The notes: generated by a model from the letters alone, not told the origin. A stretch of DNA of 64,000 nt from Nocardia sp. NBC_00403 (GCF_036046055.1 NZ_CP107939.1:7378001-7442000), one strand, 5' to 3'; counted from the stretch's first letter, positions 1 through 10,204 are shown. Made by a program: numbers and translations.

Positions 1-1727
1 CCGACCTCGACGACGATGAGCGCCAGCGCCTCTCGAGCCACTTCCAAGAACAGGTCTTCCCCGTGCTCACCCCGCTCGCGGTGGACCCGGCGCACCCGTT
101 CCCCTACATCAGCGGGCTGAGCCTGAACCTCGCGGTGACGGTGCGGGATTCCGCCACCGGCGGCGAACACTTCGCCAGGGTGAAGGTACCCGACAACGTC
201 GATCGGTTCGTCCGGGTGCGACGCAGCGACTCCGGTTCCCTCATCGCGGCATTCCTGCCGATGGAAGGGCTCATCGCGGCGCATCTGGATCTGCTGTTCC
301 CCGGCATGAAGGTGGTCGAGCACCACGCGTTCCGCATCACCCGCAACGCCGATTTCGAGGTCGACGAGGACCGCGACGAGGATCTGCTGCAGGCGCTGGA
401 GCGCGAACTCGCGCGGCGGCGCTTCGGCTCGCCGGTGCGACTCGAGGTCTCCGACGATATGACCGAGCACATGCTCGATCTGCTGCTGCGTGAGCTCGAG
501 GTCGACGCCGGCGATGTCATCCAGGTGCCCGGCCTGCTCGATCTGTCGTGCCTGTGGCAGGTCTACGGCGTCGACCGGCCGAACCTCAAAGACGCGCCGT
601 ATGTGCCCGCGACCCCGCCCGCCTTCGGTGAGCGCGAGACCCCGCGCAACGTGTTCGCGGCGCTGCGCGAGGGCGACGTGCTGGTGCACCACCCCTATGA
701 CTCGTTCTCCACCAGTGTGCAGCGCTTCATCGAGCAGGCCGCCGCCGATCCGCAGGTACTCGCGATCAAGCAGACCCTGTACCGCACCTCCGGTGACTCC
801 CCGATCGTGAATGCGCTCATCGATGCCGCGGAAGCGGGCAAGCAGGTCGTCGCGCTGGTCGAGATCAAGGCCCGCTTCGACGAGCAGGCCAACATCAAAT
901 GGGCGCGGGCCCTGGAGCAGGCCGGCGTGCACGTGGTGTACGGCCTGATCGGCCTCAAGACGCACTGCAAGACGTGTCTGGTGGTGCGGCGTGAGGGTGC
1001 GACCATCCGCCGCTATTGCCATATCGGCACCGGAAATTACAACCCGAAGACCGCACGCCTGTACGAGGACGTCGGATTGCTCACCGCCGCACCGGAAATC
1101 GGCGCCGATCTGACCGACCTGTTCAATTCGCTGACCGGTTACTCGCGAAAGGCCAACTACCGCAACCTACTTGTTGCACCGCAAGGAGTACGGGCCGGAA
1201 TCATCGAGCGGATCCAGCGCGAAACGGAGCTGGCGCAACAAGGCATTCCGGCGCGAATTCGGTTGAAGGCCAATGCGATCGTCGACGAACAAGTGATCGA
1301 TGCGCTCTACCGTGCATCACAGGCAGGCGTCCCGGTGCAGATCGTGGTGCGCGGCATCTGCGGGCTGCGCCCCGGCGTTCCCGGGATGAGTGACAATATC
1401 GAGGTCCGCTCGATTCTCGGCCGTTTCCTCGAGCATTCGCGGATCATGCACTTCCAGGCCCAGGACCAATACTGGATCGGCAGCGCCGACATGATGCACC
1501 GCAACCTCGATCGTCGCGTCGAAGTGATGGCCCAGGTGAAGGATCCACGGCTCACCGAGCAGATGGGCGCGGTGTTCGACTCCGCACTGCATCCGATGAC
1601 ACGGTGCTGGGTGCTGCAGGCCGATGGCAGTTGGCATGCCAGGCCCCAACGAGCAGGCGAGAACGGCGAACAAGTGAGAGACCACCAAGAGTTCCTGATG
1701 CGATTGCGGAGACCAGATCAGCCGTGA
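1..1727 (+). CDS. ppk1: Polyphosphate kinase Ppk1 (5' truncated by window edge)
   Basis: Makes inorganic polyphosphate from ATP, reversibly. The reading frame is open from base 3 and upstream sequence is missing, so the true start lies outside the window; the GTG at 63 is an internal valine. The segment carries the middle and C-terminal domains. The motif [12 protein letters not shown] at about 1019-1054 holds the autophosphorylated histidine of the family, and a second conserved histidine sits in SRIMHFQ near 1440. The stop at 1725-1727 overlaps the GTG start of the next gene by four bases, so the two are probably co-transcribed. In mycobacteria ppk1 is likewise next to mutT1. Identification is firm; only the N-terminus is absent. 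Confidence 0.96.
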   Translation, partial: DLDDDERQRLSSHFQEQVFPVLTPLAVDPAHPFPYISGLSLNLAVTVRDSATGGEHFARVKVPDNVDRFVRVRRSDSGSLIAAFLPMEGLIAAHLDLLFPGMKVVEHHAFRITRNADFEVDEDRDEDLLQALERELARRRFGSPVRLEVSDDMTEHMLDLLLRELEVDAGDVIQVPGLLDLSCLWQVYGVDRPNLKDAPYVPATPPAFGERETPRNVFAALREGDVLVHHPYDSFSTSVQRFIEQAAADPQVLAIKQTLYRTSGDSPIVNALIDAAEAGKQVVALVEIKARFDEQANIKWARALEQAGVHVVYGLIGLKTHCKTCLVVRREGATIRRYCHIGTGNYNPKTARLYEDVGLLTAAPEIGADLTDLFNSLTGYSRKANYRNLLVAPQGVRAGIIERIQRETELAQQGIPARIRLKANAIVDEQVIDALYRASQAGVPVQIVVRGICGLRPGVPGMSDNIEVRSILGRFLEHSRIMHFQAQDQYWIGSADMMHRNLDRRVEVMAQVKDPRLTEQMGAVFDSALHPMTRCWVLQADGSWHARPQRAGENGEQVRDHQEFLMRLRRPDQP

Positions 1728-2692
1728 GTGATGCCACGGGATACGAGATGGACGGGGGACCGTTCTGGGATCCCCGAGTGACAGCCAACATTCATGCCGC
1801 TGGTGCAGTGTTGTGGCGAAGGGCGCCGGGTGGTTCCGGCGCCGTCGAGATCGCCGTCGTGCACCGCCCCAAGTACCAGGACTGGTCCTTGCCGAAGGGC
1901 AAACTCGACCCGGGTGAAACGCCGGTCCTCGCCGGGGTGCGCGAGGTGCGCGAGGAGACCGGGCTCGACTGCCGACTCGGCCGCTACCTCGGGCATGTCA
2001 CTTATCCCATTCCCGGGCATCGCAAACTCAAGCGCGTCGACTATTGGTCGGCCGAGGTGTCGGGTGGTGCATTCGCCGCCAATTCCGAGGTCGATCTACT
2101 GAAGTGGTACTCGCTCGACCGGGTAATGGAACAGCTGTCCTATCCCATGGACCGGCAGGTACTGCGCGCGTTCGCCCGGCTACCGGCGGCCACCAGCACG
2201 CTGCTGCTGGTGCGGCACGCGAAGGCGGGTAGCAGGGACCGGTTCAACGGCCCGGACGACGAGCGGCCGCTGGAGCGGGCCGGACAGGGCCAGGCACAGT
2301 CGCTGGCGCCGAATCTGCTGGCGTTCGGCGCATCCGAGGTCTATTCGGCCCCACCGGTGCGCTGTGTCCAGACGGTGGCGCCCCTGGCGGAGAAACTGGG
2401 TGTGAAAATCGCCGTCGAGCCGCTGTTTTCCGAATCCGGTTATGCCGCAGCGCCCGACGCCGCCCGCGAGCGCGCACGCGAACTCGTTTCCGATCGCGCG
2501 GTGCGGGTGTTGTGCAGTCAGGGCAAGGTGATTCCCGATCTGCTGAATTCGTGGGCCGACCGGGACGGCATTACCCTGCCCTCCGCTCGCAATCGCAAAG
2601 GCAGCGCGTGGGTGCTGTCCTTCGCGGCCGGACGGCTCGTCGCCGCAGACCATCTCGACCGCTCGTTGTCGGATGCCATCGTGAAGTCCTGA
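1724..2692 (+). CDS. mutT1: MutT1-type NUDIX hydrolase with C-terminal histidine phosphatase domain
   Basis: Two-domain sanitising enzyme of about 322 residues. A perfect NUDIX box (G-x5-E-x7-REVREETGL) spans residues 59-81, and a histidine-phosphatase RHA motif ([10 protein letters not shown]) lies at about 161-170. Mycobacterial MutT1 hydrolyses 8-oxo-(d)GTP and diadenosine polyphosphates; that activity is inferred here from identical architecture and position next to ppk1. The GTG at 1724 is chosen because it overlaps the ppk1 stop (GTGA) and gives a family-typical length; the frame is open further upstream only inside ppk1. ATG at 1748 is a possible alternative. A strong hairpin follows the stop. 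Confidence 0.93.
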   Translation: MSDATGYEMDGGPFWDPRVTANIHAAGAVLWRRAPGGSGAVEIAVVHRPKYQDWSLPKGKLDPGETPVLAGVREVREETGLDCRLGRYLGHVTYPIPGHRKLKRVDYWSAEVSGGAFAANSEVDLLKWYSLDRVMEQLSYPMDRQVLRAFARLPAATSTLLLVRHAKAGSRDRFNGPDDERPLERAGQGQAQSLAPNLLAFGASEVYSAPPVRCVQTVAPLAEKLGVKIAVEPLFSESGYAAAPDAARERARELVSDRAVRVLCSQGKVIPDLLNSWADRDGITLPSARNRKGSAWVLSFAAGRLVAADHLDRSLSDAIVKS

Positions 2693-2715
2693 CACCCGCT
2701 GCGCGGTCCTGACAC

Positions 2716-2753
2716 ACCGAAACGGCCCCGGGGTAACCCGGGGCCGTTTCGGT
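2716..2753. terminator. Bidirectional hairpin terminator between mutT1 and hupB
   Basis: Perfect inverted repeat with 17-bp arms (2716-2732 and 2737-2753) around a GTAA loop. It lies 23 bp after the mutT1 stop and 12 bp beyond the hupB stop, so it can end both convergent transcripts. Confidence 0.85.
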
Positions 2754-2765
2754 GGAGCCTCGGCG

Positions 2766-3428
2766 TCAGCGAGCCCGACGGGCCGGAGCCTTCTTCGCCG
2801 CAGTCTTCTTGGCGGGCGCCTTCTTTGCCGCGGTGGTCTTCTTGGCCGCTGTGGTCTTCTTGGCGGCCACAACCTTCTTGGCCACAACCTTCTTTGCCAG
2901 AGCCTTCTTGGCGGCCGCGGCCTTGGCCGGAGCCTTCTTCGCGGCTGCCTTGACCGCGGTCTTGCGGGCGGTGGTCTTTGCCGGTGCCTTCTTGGCTGCC
3001 TTCTTCGCCGTGGTCTTGGCGGGCGCCTTGGTAGCGGTGGCCTTCTTTGCGGCTGCCTTCTTCGCCGCCACCTTCTTGGCGGCCGCCTTCTTCGCCGCTA
3101 CCGGCGCATTCGCGCCGCGCTTGACGGCGGGGCCGCTCGCGGTCAGCTTCTGCTTACCCGCAATAACGGCCTTGAACTGAGCACCCGGACGGAATGCAGG
3201 CACCGAAGTGGGCTTCACCTTGACGGTTTCGCCGGTGCGCGGGTTCCGCGCTACGCGAGCCGCACGCTTACGCTGTTCGAACACACCGAATCCAGTGATT
3301 GTGACGCTCTGACCCTTGTGCACCGCGCGCACGATGGTGTCGACCACGTGCTCGACTGCCGCGGTGGCCGTGCGCCTGTCCGTACCCAACTTTTCGGTCA
3401 GAACGTCGATCAGTTCCGCCTTGTTCAT
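2766..3428 (-). CDS. hupB: HU-type nucleoid protein with long Lys/Ala-rich tail (HupB)
   Basis: DNA-binding nucleoid protein of 220 residues. Residues 1-90 are a normal HU fold, beginning [10 protein letters not shown] and including [21 protein letters not shown], the DNA-clamping arm. From about residue 105 the protein is a low-complexity tail of AAKK, PAKK and TAKK units resembling eukaryotic linker histone, a form typical of mycobacteria and nocardiae. The start ATG has a GGAGGA ribosome site a few bases upstream. It converges with mutT1, as in M. tuberculosis. Family knowledge links this protein to nucleoid compaction and iron or stress responses; none of that is visible in the sequence. 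Confidence 0.96.
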   Translation of the reverse strand: MNKAELIDVLTEKLGTDRRTATAAVEHVVDTIVRAVHKGQSVTITGFGVFEQRKRAARVARNPRTGETVKVKPTSVPAFRPGAQFKAVIAGKQKLTASGPAVKRGANAPVAAKKAAAKKVAAKKAAAKKATATKAPAKTTAKKAAKKAPAKTTARKTAVKAAAKKAPAKAAAAKKALAKKVVAKKVVAAKKTTAAKKTTAAKKAPAKKTAAKKAPARRAR

Positions 3429-3584
3429 TGAATCCTCCGCAGACTAATGGCCCGTCGTCGGACCGACTAGGTACCACGGTAAACCCACAATGGGCAAGAG
3501 TCTATGTGCCACGCCAAAATTCATGTGGTTTAGCACACGTCCAGCTACCGCCCCTAGGGGTGTACAGCTATCTACGCAGGGTGA

Positions 3585-4193
3585 TTACGCTTGCGAAATA
3601 CGTGCCGGCAGGGTGGCGGGTTTCCAAGTTGGCCTTGCCTTTTCGAACTCGTCGATGGCGTCGCTACGCCGCAGCGTGAGCCCGATGTCATCCAATCCTT
3701 CCAGCAGACGCCACCGCGTGTAGTCATCAATATCGAACGGCAACACGACGGTTCCGGCCGTCACCGTGCGCGCTTGGAGGTCTACAACCAATTCGAGACC
3801 GGGCTGTTCCTCGATCAACTTCCAGAGCATTTCGACATCGTTCTGTGACATCTGTGCGGCAAGTACACCGCCCTTGCCTGCATTGCCGCGGAAGATGTCG
3901 GCGAAGCGGGATGAGATGACTACCCGAAAGCCGTAGTCCGACAGCGCCCATACGGCGTGCTCACGTGAGGATCCGGTACCGAAATCCGGACCTGCCACCA
4001 GCACACTGCCCCGCTTGTAGGGCTCGGTGTTCAGAATGAAGTTCGGATCCGATCGCCATGCGGCGAACAGCCCGTCTTCGAATCCGGTGCGGGTCACACG
4101 CTTCAGGTACACCGCAGGAATGATCTGATCGGTGTCGACATTGGATCGGCGCAACGGCACTCCGATCCCCTTGTGCACTGTGAAGGCTTCCAT
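3585..4193 (-). CDS. leuD: 3-isopropylmalate dehydratase small subunit LeuD
   Basis: Small subunit of isopropylmalate isomerase (leucine synthesis), which works with LeuC. It has 202 residues, the normal size. The swivel-domain signature [14 protein letters not shown] and the N-terminal NVDTDQIIP are clear. An AGGAGA ribosome site precedes the ATG. It lies 106 bp downstream of leuC on the same strand, so one transcript is likely. No convincing terminator is seen in the 156 bp before hupB. Confidence 0.96.
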   Translation of the reverse strand: MEAFTVHKGIGVPLRRSNVDTDQIIPAVYLKRVTRTGFEDGLFAAWRSDPNFILNTEPYKRGSVLVAGPDFGTGSSREHAVWALSDYGFRVVISSRFADIFRGNAGKGGVLAAQMSQNDVEMLWKLIEEQPGLELVVDLQARTVTAGTVVLPFDIDDYTRWRLLEGLDDIGLTLRRSDAIDEFEKARPTWKPATLPARISQA

Positions 4194-4299
4194 AACTGAT
4201 TCTCCTGGGTCGGTAGGCGATTTGGGCGGGCAACGGGATTGATCCGAGTGCCTGCGGCGGGATTGACCCCCGCCGCGGCGGGATCTCTCCGGGGGCAGC

Positions 4300-5724
4300 T
4301 CAGTTCAGATCCGCCGGCGCGGATAGGGTGCCCCTGACCGCTGTCGCGGCCGCTACGAGCGGGGAAACAAGGTGCGTACGGCCACCTTTGCCCTGCCTGC
4401 CCTCGAAGTTCCTGTTCGAGGTCGATGCGCAGCGCTGACCCGGCTCCAGCTGATCGGGATTCATTCCCAAGCACATAGAGCAACCCGCTTGCCGCCATTC
4501 GGCGCCCGCCGCCGTGAAAATCTCGCCGAGTCCTTCTTTTTCTGCCTGTGCTCGAACCCTCATCGAGCCCGGTACAACCAACATTCGCACGCCATCGGCA
4601 ACGTGACGTCCCTTCAAAATCCCCGCCACCGCACGCAAATCCTCGATACGTCCGTTGGTGCACGATCCGACGAATACGGTGTCCACCGCCACATCACGAA
4701 GCGGAGTACCGGGCACCAAATCCATGTACCGCAGCGCTTTCTCCGCCGACTCACGCGCGGTCTCATCGGCAATCTGCGCCGGGTCGGGCACGGCGTCGCC
4801 CAGCGGCGCACCCTGTCCCGGGTTGGTGCCCCAGGTGACGAACGGCGACAGCGCGCTGGCGTCGATATGCACCTCAGCGTCGAAAACCGCGCCCTCGTCG
4901 GTCTTCAGCGCCTCCCAGGCGGCCACTGCGGCATCCCAGTCGGCCCCCTGCGGCGCGTGTGGGCGACCTTTGAGGAATTCATAGGTCGTCGCGTCCGGGG
5001 CGATCATGCCCGCTCGTGCGCCCGCTTCGATGGACATGTTGCAGATCGTCATTCGCGCCTCCATCGACATGGCGCGGATTGCCTCACCGCGGTACTCGAG
5101 CACATAGCCCTGACCGCCGCCGGTGCCGATCTCGGCGATCACCGCCAAAACCAGGTCCTTGCTCGTGACACCGTCCGGCAATCGGCCGTCCACGGTGATC
5201 GCCATCGTCTTGAACGGGCGCAGCGAGAGTGTCTGGGTGGCAAGAACATGTTCGACCTCGCTGGTGCCGATACCCATCGCCAGCGCGCCGAACGCGCCGT
5301 GGGTAGAGGTGTGGCTGTCGCCGCACACCACCGTCGTACCGGGCTGCGTCAGGCCGAGCTGCGGCCCGACCACGTGCACGATGCCCTGATCGAGATCGCC
5401 CATCGGGTGCAGCCGCACACCGAATTCCGCACAATTGCGCCGCAATGTTTCGACCTGGGTGCGCGAAATCGGGTCGGCGATCGGCCGATCGATATCAATG
5501 GTCGGGACGTTGTGGTCCTCGGTGGCGATGGTCAGGTCGGGGCGGCGGACCTCGCGGCCCGCGGCGCGGAGCCCGTCGAAGGCCTGCGGACTGGTCACCT
5601 CGTGCACGAGATGCAAATCGATGTAGATCAGGTCCGGCTCACGCGAGGCCCCTTCACCCTCGCCGCGAGCGACGACGTGCTGCTCCCACACCTTCTCGGC
5701 CAGCGTCAGTGCGCGTTCGGCCAT
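4300..5724 (-). CDS. leuC: 3-isopropylmalate dehydratase large subunit LeuC
   Basis: Large, [4Fe-4S]-bearing subunit of isopropylmalate isomerase, 474 residues. Cluster ligands are visible as the Cys in [10 protein letters not shown] and the CxxC in [12 protein letters not shown]. The aconitase-type substrate motif [16 protein letters not shown] is present. The gene heads a leuC-leuD operon and is divergent from the IclR regulator at 5891, the usual arrangement for LtbR-type control. The ATG at 5724 has a GAAAGGG ribosome site. Confidence 0.97.
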   Translation of the reverse strand: MAERALTLAEKVWEQHVVARGEGEGASREPDLIYIDLHLVHEVTSPQAFDGLRAAGREVRRPDLTIATEDHNVPTIDIDRPIADPISRTQVETLRRNCAEFGVRLHPMGDLDQGIVHVVGPQLGLTQPGTTVVCGDSHTSTHGAFGALAMGIGTSEVEHVLATQTLSLRPFKTMAITVDGRLPDGVTSKDLVLAVIAEIGTGGGQGYVLEYRGEAIRAMSMEARMTICNMSIEAGARAGMIAPDATTYEFLKGRPHAPQGADWDAAVAAWEALKTDEGAVFDAEVHIDASALSPFVTWGTNPGQGAPLGDAVPDPAQIADETARESAEKALRYMDLVPGTPLRDVAVDTVFVGSCTNGRIEDLRAVAGILKGRHVADGVRMLVVPGSMRVRAQAEKEGLGEIFTAAGAEWRQAGCSMCLGMNPDQLEPGQRCASTSNRNFEGRQGKGGRTHLVSPLVAAATAVRGTLSAPADLN

Positions 5725-5878
5725 TCTCGATCACCCTTTCCGACGAGCATCCGGTCCGCGCGATCTGGGCTGAGTGCGCGAGGGCCGACTGCACAGGTTT
5801 GTGGATAACGGCGCCAGGGGATGGAATGAGCCGTCCACGTCGATTCCTCAACATTGGCGATCTCAACATCCGAGACGC

Positions 5879-5890
5879 TAGTATCGTTCT
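5879..5890 (+). promoter_or_regulatory. Probable -10 box of a leaderless IclR-gene transcript
   Basis: TAGTAT at 5879-5884 is followed by only six bases before the ATG at 5891. This places the likely transcription start at or next to the A of the start codon. Leaderless messages are common in mycobacteria and relatives. The whole leuC/iclR divergent spacer is only 166 bp. Confidence 0.5.
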
Positions 5891-6592
5891 ATGAGACAGC
5901 ATAGCGGTATCGGCGTCCTCGACAAAGCGGTGTCAGTGCTCTACGCCGTCGCGGAGCAACCCTGCGGTCTCAACGAGCTGTGCACCCGCACCGGCCTACC
6001 GCGCGCCACCGCTCACCGGCTGGCCGTCGGCCTCGAAGTGCACCGCCTGCTCGCCCGCGACAACAACGGCCTGTGGCGGCCGGGACCGGCGCTCGCAGAG
6101 CTCGCCGCCGGCGCCACCGACCCACTGAACGAGGCCGCGACGGTCGTCCTGCCGCGGTTGCGCGAGATCACCGGCGAGAGCGTCCAGATCTATTGCCGCG
6201 ATGGTCACGCACGAATCTGCGTGGCTGCCCTGGAGCCCAATGTCGGCCTGCGCGACACCGTTCCCATCGGCGCCCGACTGCCGCTCACCGCGGGATCCGC
6301 GGCCAAGGTGCTGCTCGCCTGGGCCGACCCCGAGCTACAGCGCATGATCCTGGCCGACGCAGTCTTCGGCGAGCGCGCGCTTGCCGAGGTGCGCCGCCGC
6401 GGCTGGGCACAGAGCGCCGCCGAACGCGCAAGCGGCGTGGCAAGCGTCTCCGCGCCCGTGCGCGACGCAGGGGGCGCCGTAATCGCCGCGGTGTCGGTAT
6501 CGGGCCCGATCGATCGCATGGGCAGGCGACCCGGCGCGCGCTGGGCAGCAGACCTGGTCGCCGCGGCCGATGCATTACACAAGCGCCTGTAA
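5891..6592 (+). CDS. IclR-family regulator, LtbR/NdgR type
   Basis: Regulator of 233 residues with an N-terminal winged helix (about residues 5-65, containing GLPRATAHRLAVGLE) and a C-terminal IclR effector-binding domain. It begins MRQHSGIGVLDKAV, characteristic of the leuCD-linked IclR proteins (LtbR in Corynebacterium, NdgR in Streptomyces, Rv2989 in M. tuberculosis). These control leucine and other amino-acid genes; that role is inferred from family and from divergence with leuCD. The start is supported by the leaderless promoter just upstream and by agreement with orthologue N-termini. Confidence 0.88.
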   Translation: MRQHSGIGVLDKAVSVLYAVAEQPCGLNELCTRTGLPRATAHRLAVGLEVHRLLARDNNGLWRPGPALAELAAGATDPLNEAATVVLPRLREITGESVQIYCRDGHARICVAALEPNVGLRDTVPIGARLPLTAGSAAKVLLAWADPELQRMILADAVFGERALAEVRRRGWAQSAAERASGVASVSAPVRDAGGAVIAAVSVSGPIDRMGRRPGARWAADLVAAADALHKRL

Positions 6593-6613
6593 CACGTTCT
6601 AGTAATCAGTCTC

Positions 6614-6619
6614 TACAGT
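6614..6619 (+). promoter_or_regulatory. Probable -10 box of leaderless transcript for the PNPOx-like gene
   Basis: TACAGT lies six bases before the ATG at 6626, the same spacing as in front of the IclR gene. The 33-bp spacer has no Shine-Dalgarno sequence, which fits a leaderless message. Confidence 0.4.
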
Positions 6620-6625
6620 TGCCCC

Positions 6626-7126
6626 ATGGGAGCAAACCAACGGGCACAGATCGTGATGTCCGACACCGAGATCACCGACTTCTTGGAGCGCAGCAGGATC
6701 GCGACCCTGGCCACCATCGGCCCCAAGGGCACACCGCACCTGACTGCCATGTGGTACGCGCTGATCGACGGCGAGATCTGGTTCGAGACCAAGGCGAAGT
6801 CGCAGAAAGCGGTCAACCTGCGCCGCGACCCACGGGTCACCTGCATGGTCGAGGCCGGCCAGACCTACGACACCCTGCGCGGCGTCTCGATCGAAGGCCA
6901 CGCCGAGATCATCGACGACGCGGACAAGCTATACGCGGTCGGTGTCAGCGTGTGGGAGCGCTACACCGGGCCCTACAGCGAGGACGTCCGCCCCCTCGTC
7001 GAGCAGATGCTGCATAAGCGCGTGGCAGTGCGCGTGGTGCCGGAGCGGCTGCGCAGCTGGGATCACCGCAAGCTCGGCCTGCCCATGCTGCCGCTCGGCG
7101 GCACCACCGCCAACGCGCTCGACTGA
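6626..7126 (+). CDS. PNPOx-like flavin/deazaflavin-dependent oxidoreductase family protein (Rv2991-like)
   Basis: A 166-residue split-barrel protein. The core ATLATIGPKGTPHLTAMWY followed by IWFETKAKSQKAVNLRRDP is typical of the pyridoxamine-5'-phosphate-oxidase superfamily, in particular the F420-binding FDOR-B branch of actinobacteria. The same position relative to leuC, iclR and gltX is held by Rv2991 in M. tuberculosis, which supports orthology. Substrate and cofactor cannot be read from the sequence. No signal peptide is visible, so it should be cytosolic. Confidence 0.82.
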   Translation: MGANQRAQIVMSDTEITDFLERSRIATLATIGPKGTPHLTAMWYALIDGEIWFETKAKSQKAVNLRRDPRVTCMVEAGQTYDTLRGVSIEGHAEIIDDADKLYAVGVSVWERYTGPYSEDVRPLVEQMLHKRVAVRVVPERLRSWDHRKLGLPMLPLGGTTANALD

Positions 7127-7299
7127 TCCCCGCACCAGTGAGAGCCTGACCACACAGCTGGAATAGACCGGCGCGGCGCGACCGAAATCCGCCTGACACA
7201 GCGGTGTAAGCGCGTTAGCGTCACAGAGTTCGACACGAATCGGCCCCGCACGTACGTCCGGAGGACGAGCGGCGCGGCCGCGACGACGAGGAGCAGGCG

Positions 7300-7485
7300 A
7301 TGGCGGAAGCGGATAGTTCCAACGGCAGCAGTGCCGAAGAGGTGAAGCGCAAGTTCAAGGAGGCGCTGGATCGCAAGAACCAGCAGTCCGCCAAGGCGTC
7401 CGATCACCTGGACGGACGGTCCAAGGCCACGTCGGCACATGGTAACGCCAGCCACAAGCGTGAGTTCCGGCGCAAGAGCGGCTAA
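7300..7485 (+). CDS. Small DUF5302 protein
   Basis: A 61-residue hydrophilic protein with the DUF5302 pattern: EEVKRKFKEALDRK near the N-terminus and a basic ending KREFRRKSG. Such proteins are widespread in actinobacteria and have no known function. A ribosome site (GAGGAG) lies about 10 bases before the ATG, and a good terminator follows the stop, so it looks like an independent single-gene unit. The composition suggests a short amphipathic helix with disordered ends. Confidence 0.8.
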   Translation: MAEADSSNGSSAEEVKRKFKEALDRKNQQSAKASDHLDGRSKATSAHGNASHKREFRRKSG

Positions 7486-7498
7486 CCGCCGACCCGAG

Positions 7499-7530
7499 AA
7501 GGCCCTCCAGACACCCGACTGGAGGGCCTT
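7499..7530 (+). terminator. Hairpin terminator after the DUF5302 gene
   Basis: Perfect inverted repeat AAGGCCCTCCAG / CTGGAGGGCCTT (7499-7510 and 7519-7530) with an 8-base loop, 13 bp after the stop codon. Confidence 0.8.
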
Positions 7531-8144
7531 ACTTATGCCCTGAGCGGGACGACAGGACCCGAACAGCGGCGAATCGACGCACGACAACCGACGTCCCAGG
7601 GCCGGCCGAGCAGAGGCCAGGCGCGGAGGGCAAGGTCCATGGGGCCAGCCGAGCCGGCGTTGGCAACAAGGGAGCGGAGAGATCGGCCGAAGCGGGCCCT
7701 CTCCACACGGATACAGCCGAGCAGGGCCAAGACCACCAGCCGGCGCGGAGATCGGCCGAAGCAGGACCCCTCCACGCAGCTACAGCCAAGCAGGCCAGCG
7801 CAAGCAGCCAGCCCAGCTCAGCGCGGCCCAGCGCAGCTCAGCGCGGCCCAGCTCAGCTCAGCGCGGCCCAGCTCAGCTCAGCTCAGCTCAGCTCAGCTCA
7901 GCTCAGCTCAGCGAGCATGCCGGCCGAAGCGGGATCATCCAAACAGCTACCGCCAGCGGAGCCGAGGCCTACAACCGGCCAAGTCGAGGGCCAGCAACAA
8001 GCGAAGCGAAGGTCGAGCCGAGACGGAAGCGCGCCCAAACCCAGCAGGCCCGGCCAGGCGCAGCCCGCCGGCCGGGGGTCCCGGGGGCGCAGCCCTCCGG
8101 GCGGGGTGTGGGGGTTGCACCCCCACAAAACACGCGGAAACGCG
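7531..8144. repeat. Repeat-rich non-coding spacer
   Basis: I see no credible gene in these 614 bp; open frames on both strands have repetitive, non-protein-like composition. Two degenerate copies of a segment beginning GATCGGCCGAAGC occur 69 bp apart (7681 and 7750), with a weaker third near 7920. A microsatellite (separate entry) sits in the middle. The spacer separates the DUF5302 gene from the tRNA pair. Confidence 0.7.
7811..7913. repeat. (GCTCA)n microsatellite with interspersed GCGCGGCCCA units
   Basis: From 7811 the sequence alternates GCGCGGCCCA-type decamers with GCTCA units, then becomes eight exact tandem GCTCA pentamers at 7871-7910. Pure pentanucleotide runs of this length are prone to slippage, so copy number may vary between strains. 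Confidence 0.9.
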
Positions 8145-8177
8145 AAAGGCCCATGCTCTCCATGAGCATGGGCCTTT
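8145..8177 (-). terminator. Hairpin terminator downstream of tRNA-Glu
   Basis: Perfect 14-bp inverted repeat (8145-8158 and 8164-8177) with a 5-base loop, 10 bp beyond the 3' end of the minus-strand tRNA-Glu. It would end the tRNA transcript. Confidence 0.75.
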
Positions 8178-8187
8178 CACGCGTTGT

Positions 8188-8259
8188 AGCCCCGACGGGA
8201 TTCGAACCCGCGCTACCGCCTTGAGAGGGCGGCGTCCTAGGCCGCTAGACGACGGGGCC
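8188..8259 (-). tRNA. tRNA-Glu (anticodon CTC)
   Basis: The minus strand folds into a complete cloverleaf. The acceptor starts GGCCCCG, the anticodon arm is CCGCC-CTCTCAA-GGCGG (anticodon CTC, Glu), and the T arm has GGTTCGAATCC. The 3' CCA is not encoded (CAA follows the discriminator A). A tRNA-Glu/tRNA-Gln pair next to gltX is also found in mycobacteria. Confidence 0.95.
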
Positions 8260-8407
8260 AGGACTGATCTCCCACTTTCGTGGTGACCATCCGTATGATC
8301 TTTCGATCAGTGGAAGCTCGGCCAGCTTAACCGGCCGAAGCTCGGCGACCAAATCGCCGGTTGCTGTTGATCTTTCGGCCGCGAACCGAGGTCGACAACA
8401 AACTCCG

Positions 8408-8479
8408 CTGGGGTACCAGGACTCGAACCTAGAATGGCTGAACCAGAATCAGCTGTGTTGCCAATTACACCATACCCCA
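8408..8479 (-). tRNA. tRNA-Gln (anticodon CTG)
   Basis: Minus-strand cloverleaf starting TGGGGTATG, with anticodon arm GCTGA-TTCTGGT-TCAGC (anticodon CTG, Gln) and T-loop GGTTCGAGTCC. CCA is not encoded. It lies 148 bp upstream of tRNA-Glu and 120 bp downstream of gltX on the same strand. Actinobacteria usually charge this tRNA by GluRS plus GatCAB amidation; both gltX and gatB are in this window. Confidence 0.95.
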
Positions 8480-8599
8480 ATGCGCCGGGCGCTCGGCCTC
8501 GTGTCTGGCTGACTCCGAGGCCGTGTTCCTGGCCGAGAAAGAGAGTACCAAACAGCGCCCGGGTAACTACAAATCGGCTGGTCAGCGGCCTGTTTTCGG

Positions 8600-10087
8600 C
8601 TAAACCGACTCGGTTGACACCGTTGCGGTCCACTCTTGCGCCGACCGTAACCGCTCCAGTGTCACCTCGCGGCCGAGCAGCTCCAACGACTCGTACAGCG
8701 GCGGACTGATGTGTGAACCCGTCACCGCGACGCGCACCGGCGCGAAGGCTTTGCGCGGCTTGAGCCCCAGATCATCGATGAGCGCCGTTTTCAGCGCTTC
8801 CTCGATTGTGGCCGTCGACCATTGCGCCAACGGCTCCAGCGCGGCAATTGCGGCCTGCAATACCGGAGTGGCATCCGCACCGAGATTCTTCGACCCCGCA
8901 GCCGGGTCGATCGCGAACTCTTCTACGGGTGCGAACAGGAATCGCAGCAGATCCCACGCATCGGACAACACCACGATCCTGGTCTGCACCAGTTCGGCCG
9001 CCGCCGCAAACGTCTTCTCATCGATTTCGGCGCCGATGTGGTTGTGTTCGGTCAGATACTCACGCAGTCGGTGAGCGAAATCACCATGCTCCAGCAACCG
9101 TATATGTTCAGCGTTCAGCGCGTCGGCCTTCTTCTGGTCGAAACGGGCCGGATTCGAATTTACTTTCGAAATATCGAAGGCGGCAACCATCTCTGCCATC
9201 GAGAACACATCGTGATCGTCCGCGATGCTCCAGCCGAGTAGTGCTAGGTAATTCAGCAAACCCTCTGGGATGAATCCGCGATCGCGATGGGCGAACAGAT
9301 TCGACTCCGGATCACGCTTGGACAACTTCTTGTTGCCCTGCCCCATCACGAACGGCAGATGGCCGAATTCGGGGGTGAAGTCGGCCACCCCGATGCGGCG
9401 CAATGCGCGGTAAAGGGCGAGCTGACGCGGCGTCGAGGAGAGCAGGTCCTCGCCGCGCAACACGTGGGTGATCTTCATCAGCGCGTCGTCGACCGGGTTG
9501 ACCAGCGTATAGAGCGGGTCGCCATTGCCCCGGGTCAGCGCGAAGTCCGGCACGGTGCCCGCCTTGAACGTGGTCTCGCCGCGCACGAGGTCGTGCCAGG
9601 TGAGGTCCTCGTCGGGCATCCGCAGCCGAATCACCGCCGGGCGTCCGGCGGCCCGGTAGGCCTCGATCGCCTGGGGCGTCAGATCCCTGTCGAAGTTGTC
9701 GTACCCCAGTTTCGGATCGCGGCCCGCAACGCGGTGGCGTTCCTCGACTTCCTCAGGCGTGGAAAAGGATTCGTACGCTTCTCCCGCCTCCAGCAACTTC
9801 GCCACCACATCGAGATGCAAATCACGCCGCAGCGACTGCCGGTATGGCTCATACGGGCCGCCGACCTCCGGGCCTTCGTCCCAGGTGAGGCCGAGCCAGC
9901 GCAACGCATCAAGAATTGCGCGGTAGGACTCTTCGGAATCGCGTGCCGCATCGGTGTCTTCGATACGGAAGACGAATTTTCCGCCGGTATGGCGGGCGTA
10001 CGCCCAGTTGAACAGCGCCGTCCGGATGAGGCCGACATGCGGTGTCCCGGTGGGCGACGGGCAGAAACGGACCCGTACTTCAGTCAT
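8600..10087 (-). CDS. gltX: Glutamyl-tRNA synthetase
   Basis: Class I synthetase of 495 residues that charges tRNA-Glu and, in organisms with GatCAB, probably also tRNA-Gln. The HIGH-equivalent is [11 protein letters not shown] near residues 9-19, and the KMSKS-equivalent is [11 protein letters not shown]. The start is set at the ATG giving [14 protein letters not shown], which matches family N-termini; the frame extends 13 codons further but that part is not family-like. The two tRNA genes it would serve lie directly downstream. Three hairpin repeats lie directly upstream. Confidence 0.96.
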   Translation of the reverse strand: MTEVRVRFCPSPTGTPHVGLIRTALFNWAYARHTGGKFVFRIEDTDAARDSEESYRAILDALRWLGLTWDEGPEVGGPYEPYRQSLRRDLHLDVVAKLLEAGEAYESFSTPEEVEERHRVAGRDPKLGYDNFDRDLTPQAIEAYRAAGRPAVIRLRMPDEDLTWHDLVRGETTFKAGTVPDFALTRGNGDPLYTLVNPVDDALMKITHVLRGEDLLSSTPRQLALYRALRRIGVADFTPEFGHLPFVMGQGNKKLSKRDPESNLFAHRDRGFIPEGLLNYLALLGWSIADDHDVFSMAEMVAAFDISKVNSNPARFDQKKADALNAEHIRLLEHGDFAHRLREYLTEHNHIGAEIDEKTFAAAAELVQTRIVVLSDAWDLLRFLFAPVEEFAIDPAAGSKNLGADATPVLQAAIAALEPLAQWSTATIEEALKTALIDDLGLKPRKAFAPVRVAVTGSHISPPLYESLELLGREVTLERLRSAQEWTATVSTESV

Positions 10088-10108
10088 GGCTCTCTTTCGA
10101 TGAGGTTG

Positions 10109-10204
10109 TTTCGAGCGACCCCGCAAGCAATCGTCTGCGGGCCCTTTCGAGCGACCTACAAGTAGTCGCTGACGGACTCTTTCGAGCGACCGACATGCGG
10201 TCGC
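10109..10204. repeat. Three spaced hairpin repeats between gltX and the FAH-family gene
   Basis: The 12-mer TTTCGAGCGACC occurs at 10109, 10145 and 10180 (spacing 36 and 35 bp). Each copy leads into a small hairpin: CCCGCA/TGCGGG, then AGCGAC/GTCGCT, then AGCGACC/GGTCGCT. The last hairpin runs into the stop codon of the FAH gene. The layout resembles a small REP-like element more than a terminator, as there is no T-tract. Confidence 0.75.

Noticed and set aside
10109..10204. CRISPR array, because of 35-36 bp spacing of a short repeat
   Set aside because: Only three 12-bp boxes, the intervening sequences are themselves hairpins of the same kind, and there are no cas genes.
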